This document shows, in pieces, positions 10,791 to 21,529 of a DNA stretch of 64,000 bases. The notes under the pieces were generated by a model. The model was not told where the DNA came from, did not search any database, and worked only from the letters and a program-made list of their open reading frames with translations. The position numbers and the translations under genes are program-made. Source of the stretch: Monosporascus cannonballus (lineage: Eukaryota > Ascomycota > Sordariomycetes > Xylariales). How positions within the stretch are numbered: the stretch's first letter is position 1; each line of letters begins with the position of its first letter. The stretch is from contig QJNS01000047.1 of NCBI GenBank assembly GCA_004154925.1, positions 124,001-188,000 on the forward strand, in the 5' to 3' direction.

Positions 10791-12042
10791 AAATCAGTAA
10801 ATGGATTAACGCGCAACGCGGTTGGGGGGTGGCGCGTTGATGGGGTGGAGCGCCGATGGGGAGGTCATCTTAAGCGCCCAATATACAAATGCGCGACAGG
10901 CCGAATTCCGGGCAGGGCAGGTCGCCTCATGCATATAGCCTAGATAGAATCTCCATCAATGCATCGCCATTTTGCTTAATCTTTCAACCCCAAAGACTTT
11001 CATTTTTGGACATCAGTGATACGTTTGGTAGATTGTACCAACCCCAGACGAGTTCACACGCGGGGTACCAGCTTGGTGTGACGGTTATGCAATGATGGAT
11101 AGTACCTAGGCTGGTACCTGGCTGTGAACTAGTTTGGGGTGGTGCAACCTAGCAGTTTATCACAGTCCAAAGATGAAAGTCTTTGGGGTTGAAAGATTGA
11201 GCGTGGTGCTCATGCATTAATGGTTCTACCTGGGGTCTATATACGCACTCGATTCCCATGTTCAGCTCCTGCTCATATCCTGAGCAGTTCGTGCGCACCC
11301 ATGAGCACCTCCTTGTTACGTGATGAGAATATTCCTTCGGCTAGCACGCGCATGGTGCGCACCCGTCGTTCGTGCGACCTGGGTCGTTTGCATGGTAACT
11401 CCGAAGGGTCGTTAAACTTGGCTACCATCCACCTCAGCAGGAACGTCACAGTAGCGAAGTTGAGGACGGTAATGTGCCAGATACGCTCTGGCTAGCAATG
11501 GATAAATTGGATAGGCAACTGGAAAAAAGGTGGGCGAGGAGCTCGACTTTGTAGATTACTGCAGCAGGTTGCTGGCTAAGCAGCTTAGCAGAACCGGCAG
11601 GTCTTGCCCTACCAATATTGGCACTGGGCCTGCCGCGCCTACTAGTACTAAGCTAGCTACCCTGGTTAGCCACCTTAGCTACATGTTAGTTATTAAGAAT
11701 AACACTTAGTAACTAATAGTTACTAAGGTTTTCACTTTTAATAAGAACAAGACGTCTATAACCAGGCAATCTTAAGACCTATTTCCATTTTATAATATAT
11801 AGTACTAGACTAAATAAAAGCTATATTAATAGGTACTTATATTAATAAAAAATATTTAAAAAAAATATTTTAAATATTAAACTATACAAGCTTAGCTGTT
11901 CGCAGACAATATCAATGCTTTAAATATTAATACGAAATGCTATATATAGTATCATGTAGTACAGGTCTTACTAGCTATAGTTGCGGGACTAATTAGTCCT
12001 ATAGTGTCAGATATCAGGTCGTGAATCAGGGTCTCGGACGCG
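10791..12042. other. GC-normal island, no recognised gene
   Basis: This is the longest stretch in the left 52 kb with ordinary base composition and no sign of RIP, so it is probably single-copy or from a low-copy element. It contains the foldback at 10929-11246 and two weak open frames on the plus strand. 11220-11495 (91 codons) has skewed composition (Ser/Arg/Thr-rich) and no recognisable domain. 11515-11709 is open for 64 codons, includes EELDFVDYCSRLLAKQLSR and ends in TAG, but has no early start codon. Neither is supported as a gene. The left edge (10800-10860) is G-rich with ggttggggggtggcgcg-type runs, which could be the 5' terminal repeat of the Pogo-like element. Confidence 0.5.
10929..11246. 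repeat. long imperfect foldback (about 140-bp arms)
   Basis: The left arm (about 10929-11072) pairs with the right arm (about 11109-11246) around a ~36-base loop. Matching blocks run in mirror order: gcatatag with ctatatacgc, ccatcaatgcat with atgcattaatgg, caatctttcaaccccaaaga-type block (10978-11010) with its complement (11165-11197), gttcaca with tgtgaac, and ggtaccagc with gctggtacc. Mismatches and small gaps are spread along both arms. It could be a foldback/MITE-like transposon or a hairpin-RNA precursor. No flanking duplication was recognised. Confidence 0.75.
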
Positions 12043-12047
12043 GAATC

Positions 12048-12092
12048 TGTCAGCTAGCTGGGGGGTGCGGAGCGCTCCCTATATACGGAAAG
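12048..12092 (+). repeat. 5' LTR of copia-E, first 45 bp
   Basis: Starts tgtcagctagctgggg and ends atacggaaag; the same string opens the 3' LTR at 52010 (tattagctagctgggg, RIP version). Preceded by the target duplication gaatc. Interrupted after gaaag (12088-12092), the target duplication of copia-D. Confidence 0.85.
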
Positions 12093-12255
12093 TGTCAGAT
12101 ATAAGGGACATCAGTTCTGTGTGTATTGATGACTAGTTGCAGGTGCTCTAGAACGCGCACTGCACTTTAAGGTGATCTAGTCCCGGAACATATATGTTCC
12201 AATTAGAGGGAATTTTCCGTATATGGGGTGCTAAAGCACTCCCTGCTAATTAATA
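12093..12255 (-). repeat. 3' LTR of copia-D
   Basis: 163 bp, TGTCAG...CTGACA type; the inner end is RIP-changed to ttaata. Contains the perfect 16-bp palindrome ggaacatatatgttcc (12185-12200). Matches the copy at 24173-24335 over its whole length. Largely spared by RIP. Confidence 0.87.
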
Positions 12256-12267
12256 CACCCCTTTAAT

Positions 12268-14783
12268 ACCTTAAAATATTTACGGTATTAATTATTATAA
12301 TTCCTAAAGCCATAATTATTTATTTCGTTTTTTCCCGGCAATTAAATTTTCTTAATTGGCTAATTTTTTATTTAACATTTTTCGTAGGGCGTTTTTCCGT
12401 TAATTAAAGGTTTCCGTAATATTTATTAAATTTAATTATTTTTTAAAATGCGTAAAATATTTCATAATAAAATTTTCGTTAAACCGTTAATTAATAAATT
12501 GCCCGTAAATATATAATTTATTTTAATTAAATACCTTTTTATAATTTATCGTAATTAATAATTATTTATATTTATATATTATAATTTCGTTATTAATAAG
12601 GTAATATAAGTATTAATAAATTAGATAATTTATTAATTATCGTACTATATATTTAATCGTTTTATATTTAAGGTAATTCTTAATTTTTTAATTAATTGAA
12701 AATTAAATAAAGGTTTTTTATAATTTATATATAAAATAACAATTTGGTTTTGCTTATTAAAATAATTATTATATTTTACTTATATATCTGTTATTTTATT
12801 ATTTTTCCAAATAATTTCATAATATAAGTTTAAAATATTTTTTGATTAATTACATTATTTGGGAAAGAAACGTTATTTTAAATATTTAATAAATCCTGTT
12901 TTCCGAAATATAACGTTAACGTTTTAATTCTAATTAAATATAATATAATTCGGTTGGTAACTTTATAATATATATTATTAAAATATAAGTTAAATCGGGC
13001 AAATCGGGATACTATAAAAATATATCGGATTACGTATTAATTATTACGAAAAAAATAAAATTAATTTTTTTAATATTTCTTTATAAAATTTAAAGATATT
13101 AAATTAAATCTTGGCAATAATTTAATATTAATTATAAATATTTTTAAAAAACTATTTAAATTTCCTTTATATATTAAGTTAATTAACTTATTTATAAAAT
13201 TAAATTAAAATTATTAAATTTTCTTATGAACTTTATTTTTAATTATTTGATTATTATGGAATTATCATAAAACTTTACCCCTTATTACGATATAGTGTTT
13301 TTAAAGTTATTAAATTAATTAATTAATGAAACCTTAATTTATTCCATAATATATTATAATAATATTATTTATAAAAAAACAAATACCTTTTAACGAATAA
13401 AATAATAAGGTTCGAAAGAAATAAGGTTAAATCCCAATTTTTTAAAAGTTTTAATAAAGTCCGTTTATTATAATAAAAGTAATTCCCTTAATCCATATAC
13501 TATTTTCCTAATTAACAAAGTTTTATTACGTTACGAATATTTTAAAGTCGGTTTTATATATATTTTATAAAATAAATTAATATTTAAAAAGGCATTTTCA
13601 ATATTATATTACTTAGGTTTTAAATTAAATTTAACCGTAATAATAATTAAAGTTCAAAATAAATTTCTAACAAAATTAATTACATATATATTATTATAAG
13701 CCATTTTAAGTTATTAGTCATCTTATATAATAAAATAGGCCTTGAATTTTTGGAATTAATTATATTTATTAAATTTATAAATATATGTTTATATATATCT
13801 TAAAACTTATATCTTTTTAGCAAAAAATTAATTAACGGCTTTTTAAGATTGCATTTTCTTATAACTTTATAAATAATTTTTTTTGGTTTTTACAGAATAC
13901 TTTTTTTAACGAATATATATTTAGCTTTTTATGGCCTTACGGCGGTAGCAATAAATTATGTTTATATACCCGCTTTTATAATTTAAATACTTTTTTATAT
14001 ATTTAGATATTATTATTTTTCTAAATAAGATAACGTATATTTTAGATAATTAACTTCCTTAAATTTTTACAGCTTCTCGGCCGGTTATCGTAAGTACTTA
14101 TAAAGAGGGCTAAACGTTTTATAATAAATATAGTTTCCCATATTTTATGTTTATTTCGGATAATATTTTCTTAATACGGAATATACGGGGAACTTACCTT
14201 TACAACTTATAAAGTATTTTCGTTTTTTACCGTTAGTTAAAGTTAAATAATATAAAAGAAATTTAGAATTATTTTTATTTCTTTTATTAAGGTAATAATC
14301 GTAATAATTATAAAGGTAAACGTTAATGATAATAATAATTTAAAAAACGGAAATAATTTAACTATAATAATCCTATAAGTATAATTAATCTTTTACGAAT
14401 AAATGTATTTCTTTCTATTTCGTACGTATTTTACATTAATACCTTTTTAAAATTATTTTTTTTTATTTCGCCGGTAATTAAATTATTTTATATAGGTTTT
14501 TATTTTTTATATATAAACTAAATAATTATCGTTTTAATCAAGTATTTTTACTTATTACCATAACTTTTATAATACTCCTTTTATAATATATAAAAAGCTA
14601 TTTTTTTAAGTTTTTTATATAACCTAAAAAATAACCTTTTCGTTAAATTATATATTTTAAATAATAATTACTTTATTAATTAATAAATTTTAAATTTCCC
14701 AAATATTCGTAAATCAATAATTAATAAAATAATGAATTTATATTTTAAAATTTAATATTTAAAATTTTTAATTTTTTTATAGC
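12268..14783 (-). pseudogene. copia-D pol relic: reverse transcriptase and RNase H
   Basis: Minus-strand Ty1/copia reverse transcriptase around 13050-13760. The catalytic box reads FINNIII (13364-13375) where the family has (Y/F)-V-D-D, so both catalytic Asp are Asn by G-to-A change. Upstream blocks correspond to the F-x-x-x-Q-x-D-V-x-x-A-F-L and L-x-K-A-L-Y-G-L-K-Q regions with Gln and Trp turned into stops. RNase H is expected in 12270-13000 but only short blocks can be followed. Integrase C-terminal sequence lies at 13800-14783, next to the gypsy-2 insertion. Confidence 0.72.
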
Positions 14784-14788
14784 AGTAA

Positions 14789-15179
14789 TGCTATGATCTA
14801 GCGGTCTTGGCTCCTGGGAAACGGTCGGAAACCCGAAATGGCCAAACTCCGAACTCAGCCAAGACGTCACGTAACCAGCTTAAAGGTTTTAAGGTGCTAA
14901 GTACCTTAAGCCTCTTAAGCCGGCGAAAAAGCTCAAAAGGCTTAAAGGGCTCAAGGGTTTAAGCCGTTTAAGCACCTGAAACTAAAATAAGGATATATGC
15001 GCTTATTATTTCCATATTTTAGATAACTTTAATTTCCAATATAATATCGTTATTTAAGGTATTTTTGGAATTACAAAACGTAATACGATTACCGTATTTA
15101 TTATTTAGATTTTTACGATATTCCTGCTAATATAAACACATACGATTAAGGTTTAATAATTAATTACGTAGCCGTTATA
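14789..15179 (+). repeat. 5' LTR of gypsy-2
   Basis: 391 bp from tgctatgatctagcgg to gtagccgttata. U3 contains an internally repetitive cluster of cttaag/gcttaaag/ggcttaaa units (about 14880-14985) found only in this element's two LTRs. R/U5 matches the whole family. Differences from the 3' LTR are nearly all C/T or G/A. Confidence 0.92.
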
Positions 15180-15299
15180 CGTTACAAACTTTTATTTAAT
15201 AATACCGTCAAACTTTAAGTAATATTTAATATTATCAAAATGTCGACCAGCGGTTAAAAAACCCCCATTTAATAATTTTAGGCTCAAATTCGGAAATTA

Positions 15300-17100
15300 A
15301 AAAAATCCGACAAATTAAAATTACGTTATTTATCTAAGCCTTTTTCGTCCGTATAAAGCTTAGGAAGCCGGAACCTTACGATAAAAAAAGTAACTTTTAG
15401 ATTTTTTTAACTTAAATATAAATTTACGTTCGTTTTTTAAACCTTAATAACTTAACGGATCAGGTTTTAATAATAGAAATATGTTTAACGGAAAATACGG
15501 TTAATTAATTTAAGCTTATTATAAAGAGTTTTTTAAAAATAAAAAAATTAAATATAAAATATTTTATTAATAGGATTTTTTATTTTATACCAATATCAAA
15601 ACAAAATACGTAATAATTTCGGCAATTTAATTAAAAAACGATTTACCGATTAATAACTTTTATAATTCCGATAAAAAGGATTTGCGTTCAAATACGCCGT
15701 AATTTTCAAATATTTTGCGGCTGAAGCTGGATAAGAAAATAATAAGGCCGATATTTTTATCTATATATTTAATAAAACGCTAAAAGATAATATAAAGAAT
15801 AAAATTATTCTGATTAAGCAATTAATTACCTTGGACCGGTATATTATAAAAATAAGTAAAATTAATAATCGATAATTTTAAAAACGAGAAGAAAAAAAGA
15901 ACAATATACTATATATTCGGGATATAACAAATCCAACCATGGGAAAAAACGAGATATATGTTTTATGTCTTATAAAACGGCATTAAAAGTTGTGGAATTT
16001 GGCGTTACTTATAGATAAAACTGGAGCCAGATTAAATATTTGAATTATAGCAAAATAAGACAGAAAACATATAAATATAAAAAACTCAAAAAGCCATAAT
16101 AAGATAACTAAATATTTTTACCGAAAAATAATCCAGAAATAATTAAGAAAATAACAGCAAACTTGTTAACATAATTTAAATTAAATATATATTAAATTTA
16201 TAACAAAAGGTTTAACAAGGTTTATGACGATAAAAAATGCGACGAAAAATGCAAAAAGATAGAAAGTTAACTTAACGAATATCGCGAATATAATAAAAAA
16301 CGTTATAGGAATAATTATACGAATATTAAAATTAGATAAAAAAATTTATCCCGGAATATTTAATCGATATAGCAGAATATATGTTATATACTGTCGACTA
16401 CGAAAATATTCCGATTACGAAAAATAAAAATAACATATTTACGAACTGATTACCCGTATATATTATAAGAGATTCAATTTTTAAACCGTACCGGAAAAAA
16501 CAAAAATGATAAATAATAATATTAACAGTTTCGATTTATAGCCCTAAAAAATATTTAATAGTTGGCCGAAATAAAAAGCTGGCTAAAAAAAAGTAATACT
16601 TAAAGAAAAACTGTTTTTATTATTATTAATAATATAACTATTAAACGGAAAAGGAGTTAATCTAGCGTATAGTAAAAAAACATTATTAAAAAGTTATTAC
16701 GGATTTTCATTTTTAATTAGTATTTATTATAAATCTTGTCGAAAAAAAGGCCATTAAGAAAAAAATACGTTAATTTGTAAAAGATTTTTAAAATGATAAT
16801 TAAAATAACGTATAATAAAATATAATCGCCAATATAAGAAAATAATTTATTGGATAGGGAAAAAAATTATAGCGAAATTAAAAATAATTAATAAAATTTA
16901 AAGGAACAATACGCCGACAATAACAATAAATATAATAATTTAACGCGTTAAATGAAAAAACTTAAATAAGGCTTAATAAATTTAAATAGAAATTAAAAGA
17001 AAAGGTTACTTTTAAAAAAGCCGCAAAATAAGGAAACTTAGCGGAATATAAAGAATTTCCGAAAAGAGTTTTAAATACGACGATAAGAAAAGTTAATAAC
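15300..17100 (+). pseudogene. gag relic of gypsy-2
   Basis: Homologous to gypsy-1 gag, with alignable capsid blocks around 15350-15900 and the degraded zinc knuckle near 16030-16085, where the Cys and His positions have become Tyr or other residues. Stops at Gln/Trp positions abolish translation. Followed directly by protease. Confidence 0.65.
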
Positions 17101-17145
17101 CTTATTACTTTGGATATTCGGATAAAAACGTATTAATATACCGTA

Positions 17146-20100
17146 ATGATATATTACGGAATTCTGCGCGGGAATTATATTGTACCGGATATGGTTAATA
17201 AGCTTAAATTACTATGGAAATATAAGTTAAAACTTTATACAGTAACGAATGCCGAAAATCAGGAATTCGTTTACAATAACGAAAAAATCATACTCGAAAT
17301 TAATTACTTCGAGATTTTTGTTCCAAAATAATATTAAATAAAGAATTTCGATATCGTTCCATTTAGGAATTACGATATGATTTTAAACTTACTATGGATA
17401 CCCTAATACGAAATCTTAATTAATGAAAAAACCAGCCAAATAAGGTTTACCTTATATTTTATTAGCAGATAAAAAAAAAGAAATTAAGATCTTAATATTT
17501 GATCATAAATAAACGACAAGTATAAACATAAAAATAGGTTAAAACCTTATTATCCAAAAGGATAAAATATAAGAAAAAAACGAACATTCAAGAAAAATAC
17601 GACATATCGTTACTATTATCAAAGCGAAATTAAAACAATTAAATAACGATTTAAAATAATAAGAATAATAAGCTAAAAAGATTAAAAAATCTAATTAATA
17701 TATTATTATAATATTACATATACGAACAGCTTTTTAAAAGAGAATTCGATACGAAATTATTAAAATATAACGAATAAAAATATAAAATAATTTTTAAAAA
17801 ACGATTTTCGATAAGGTTTTACCTTATTTATAACTTTAGCGGAAACGAATTACGTATTTTTAGAAAATACCTAAAAAATCGGCTACAAAAAAGATAAATT
17901 CCATTTGCGAAATTACTAATAAGTTCCACGATATTTTTCGTACGTAAAAAACTAGAAAATTATAATTTGTAATTAATTATCGATAATTAAATAACGTTAT
18001 TATTAAAAATCGAATATTATTACCTTTAATTACGAAAATAAAAAACCGATTTTACGAAGCCAAATAATTCATAATATTCGATTTCAGAAATAAATCTAAC
18101 TTTATTAAGAATTAAAAAAAGATACGAATAAAAAATAACCTTTAGAACGAAATATAGATTATTTAGGTATGTAATTACGTAAATAGGATTTATAAACGTA
18201 TTAATAACCTTTTACCAAATAATACATTATGTATTACAGAGATCCTTTAATATTTCCGTCGTTTGCTATCTCGACGATATTTGCATTTTTTTAAAGATAA
18301 AAAAAACATACGCAAAATATATTTGTAAAGTTCTTTAAGTTTTACAGAACATAAAATTACTTATTAATGCGGAAAAGAATTAATTCTATAAATAAAAATG
18401 GAATATCTAGGATACATTATTACCTTAAAATATATCAAAATAAACTCCCAAAAAATCGCTGTAATCATAAAATAACAGATGTTAATTACGGTTAAAAAAA
18501 TACAGGTATTCTTTGGATTCGTTAATTACTATAGGAAGTTTATTTGAAATTTTAGCAAAATTACTATACTTTTAACGAGCTTTACGAAAGAAATATTCCA
18601 ATAAATGCCAAATACGAAAAAAGTATTTTAAAATATCAAAAATGCAATTATTAGCGAGCTAAAATTAATTATATATGATCTAAACCGTCCCGTTAAGCTA
18701 AAAACAGATCTTTCGGATTACGCGTTAAACGTAATAATCAAATAATAAAATAATTAAAGCAAATTGCACCTTATTATATTTTTTTATACAAATTAAAAGA
18801 AGCCGAATTTAATTACGGCATTCCAAATGAGAAATTTATAATTATTATTATAGCATTTCGAATATTTAAGTATTTTTTAAAGGGAAATTTATACCAGATT
18901 AAGGTTTATATGGATTATTAAAATCTTACCCGATGTATTATAATTAAAGAACTTATAAAATAATAATTAAAATATGCAAAAAATGGCGAACTTCGATTTC
19001 GTTATTATTTATAAAAAAGGCTAAAAGAATAATAAAGCAAATACTTTAAGCAGGCGATCAAATTTCGAAAAGAATTAGTTAAAATTAGTTATATAATTTT
19101 TGATATTACCATAAAATAATACTTACGCTTACGACAAATTACGATAATTCGGGCAATACTTTTCGATATATATTAAAAAATCTAATAATATAATAACGGT
19201 TTCCTAAAAAATTAAAACATGGATAAAATACAAATTTTCAAAAAATATCAGAAACGTTTAATACGAAAAATATAGGAATATTAGTTATATAAATATTTAA
19301 AAATTTACAAAATTCTAAAACGGCTTTAACGTATATATTTTTTTAAAAAATAAAATTAACGGTACAAAAGGTTATACGGCAATACAATATTTATGCTAAA
19401 GTAATGTCTCGACGACATAATCTATATAATAAGTTACAGTTATTATTAATCGCAAAACGACTATAAGATTTAATTATATTCGATTTTATTACTAAACTTT
19501 TTATATTCAAAAATCCAGTTATAAAACTACATTACGATAATATTTTCGTAATCTTTAATCGATTTACAAAACTTTCTTATTTTTTACCATATTAGGAAAA
19601 TACGGGCGCCGAACAAATAATATATATTTTTTTAAAAAATATTTTCAACATATATAGATTACTAATAGAAATTATTTTAAATAAAGGATAAATATTTGTA
19701 TCAAAGGTTTGGCAAAGCCTTATAACATAAATCGACCTAAATCACAAATTATTTGACGTATTTAAACCATAAACGGATCAATAAATAAAACGAATAAATT
19801 AAACTTTGGAAATTTATTTATATTATTATATTAATTATGAACAAAATAACTGGATTAAAAAATTGCCAATTGAAGAATTAACTTATAATACCACTTATTA
19901 CGAAAGTATCAAAATAATATTTATAAATGCAAATTTCGGTTTTATTCCAAAAGTTTATAAAGAAATACGCAATAACGGTCTAATTATTATTAAAATAATT
20001 TTGACGTTAAAATAATTACGATAAGTATATTAAAAAATACAAATAAAATTAGAATTTATACATAATTAAATAAATAAATATTATAATTAAAAGAAATTAA

Positions 20101-20520
20101 AAAAACTAATTTTCGAAAAAAAGAAAATAATTTTCCTCGTTATAAAAAATATTTAAATAAAACGACCTAGTAAAAACCTCGATTTTAAATATATTAATCT
20201 ATACAAAATTATTAAGAAGATTTCAAAAACTAAGTATTAATTAAAATTTCCACCAAACATTAAACTTTATTTAAAGTTTTATATTTCCTTATTTGAATTA
20301 ACAGTAAATACGATTAAAGTATATACGGTATAAAATAACGTAAAAATGGAAAACGAATAAGTATATAAAATAAAGAAAATTCTCGATATACGAAAACAAA
20401 ACGGATTTACCTAGTACCTGATTAAATAAAAAAAGTATCCGGATTTCGAAAATACCTGGGAACCCGCCAAGAATCTTATTGGCGCCCAGCGCCTATTAAA
20501 AAATTTTTACCAGTAACAAC
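17146..20520 (+). pseudogene. pol relic of gypsy-2 (PR-RT-RH-IN-chromodomain)
   Basis: Retropepsin is open from 17146 to 17331 (MIYYGILRGNYIVPDMV; the catalytic D-C-G box now Y-Y-G), with FGNYDMILNLLW-like flap sequence near 17370. Reverse transcriptase runs about 17750-18330 with CYLDDICIF (YLDD at 18267-18278) preserved. Integrase core about 19536-19770 (DNIFVIFNRFTKLSYF). Chromodomain about 20370-20510: KILDIRKQNGFT, then WEPAKNLIGAQRLLKNFY with the aromatic Trp intact. This is the best chromodomain of the five and identifies the family as a chromovirus. Frame broken throughout by RIP stops. Confidence 0.85.
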
Positions 20521-20529
20521 GGGCACGTC

Positions 20530-20964
20530 CCAGTTAATAATTAATTAATTAATAGCCGGGATATCGGACTAGTCGGCCGCAACCTGTGTTAACGTAATAG
20601 CCGTAACGGCGGCCTCCAGCTATTTTTGTTCCTTTTTAAAACGTTTAAATTCCTTTATCGCTTCCGTACTCTTAATACTTCGACGAAATATTTCGATATT
20701 ACGACGACGAAGTAACCGCCTCTGTTTTTGCAAACGATTTAGTTTGTTAATAACTATTCGTAACATTTCGCGAACCTGCTTCTTTTTACGTTTTAAACAA
20801 TTCTTTTTATCTAGGAATTTTTGATATTTAATTTTTTCAAAAGTGAAAAATATTACAAGGACCCTTATGATAAATATAATGCGCATATTTTTGGGAACCC
20901 CGAATAACCTTATATTCTGCATTTCTTTTTTCGTAGCGGGAACCGGAAAATATTTTATAACCAA
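20530..20964 (-). pseudogene. antisense ORF of gypsy-2 (basic coiled-coil protein)
   Basis: On the strand opposite to pol, downstream of the chromodomain, a 114-codon frame (20964-20620) is open despite the RIP damage around it. It is rich in Lys/Arg. Its second half (KKKQVREMLRIVINKLNRL, then QKQRRLLRRRNIEIFRRS) looks like a basic coiled coil, and occupies the place of SLRRIKQEKDRLNREKAVIKK in gypsy-4. A second frame just upstream reads KGPCNIFHFLKN, comparable to PCFYCFSKN of gypsy-1, so a small frameshift may separate the Cys part from the coil part. Unknown function. Confidence 0.5.
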
Positions 20965-21128
20965 AATGTTAAACGCGTTCTGAAAAAATGAGAACGTTAG
21001 TGCGTTTACGAAAATAACATTTTTTCATACGACCCGACGTAATAAATATAAAAAAAAAAGTTACTTACCAAGATAAATAAGCAATAAATTGATCTTTAAG
21101 GATAAAGATTTTGGAAAGAGGGAGATCG

Positions 21129-21524
21129 TATTATGACTTAACGGTCTTGGCTTTTGGAAAACGGTCGGAAACCCGAAATGGCCAAACTCCGAACTTAGCT
21201 AAGACGTCATATAACCAGCTTAAAGGTTTCAAGGTACCAAACACCTTAAGCCTCTTAAGCCGGCGAAAAAGCGTAAAGGGCTTAAAGGGCTTAAGGGTTT
21301 GAGCCGTTTAAGCACCTTAAGCCAAAATAAGGATATATACGCTTATTATTTCTATAATTTAGATAATTTTAACTTACAATACAATATCGTTACTTAAAGC
21401 ATTGTTGGAATTACGAAACATAATACGATTATCGTATTTATTATTCAGATTCCTACGATACTTTTGTTAATATAAACCCGTATAACTAAGGTTTAATAAT
21501 TGGTTAAACCGCTTAGCCGTTATA
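21129..21524 (+). repeat. 3' LTR of gypsy-2
   Basis: 396 bp from tattatgacttaacgg to tagccgttata, paired with 14789-15179. It is followed by the target duplication agtaa. The GC-rich U3 core (ggtcttggctttt through cttaagccggcg) is well preserved relative to the internal region. Confidence 0.92.
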
Positions 21525-21529
21525 AGTAA

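Larger units (their letters stand above)
14789..21524 (+). mobile_element. gypsy-2, chromodomain Ty3/gypsy retrotransposon (dead)
   Basis: Complete plus-strand element, 6.74 kb, with 391- and 396-bp LTRs and identical 5-bp target duplications agtaa (14784-14788 and 21525-21529). Inserted in the pol of copia-D. Order: LTR, gag, protease, reverse transcriptase, RNase H, integrase, chromodomain, antisense ORF, polypurine tract (ggaaagagggagatcg, 21113-21128), LTR. All coding parts are RIP-mutated. Confidence 0.93.

Noticed and set aside
11220..11495. 91-codon ORF in the GC island
   Set aside because: No domain, odd Ser/Arg/Thr composition, partly overlapping the right arm of the foldback; an open frame of this length is expected by chance at this GC content.
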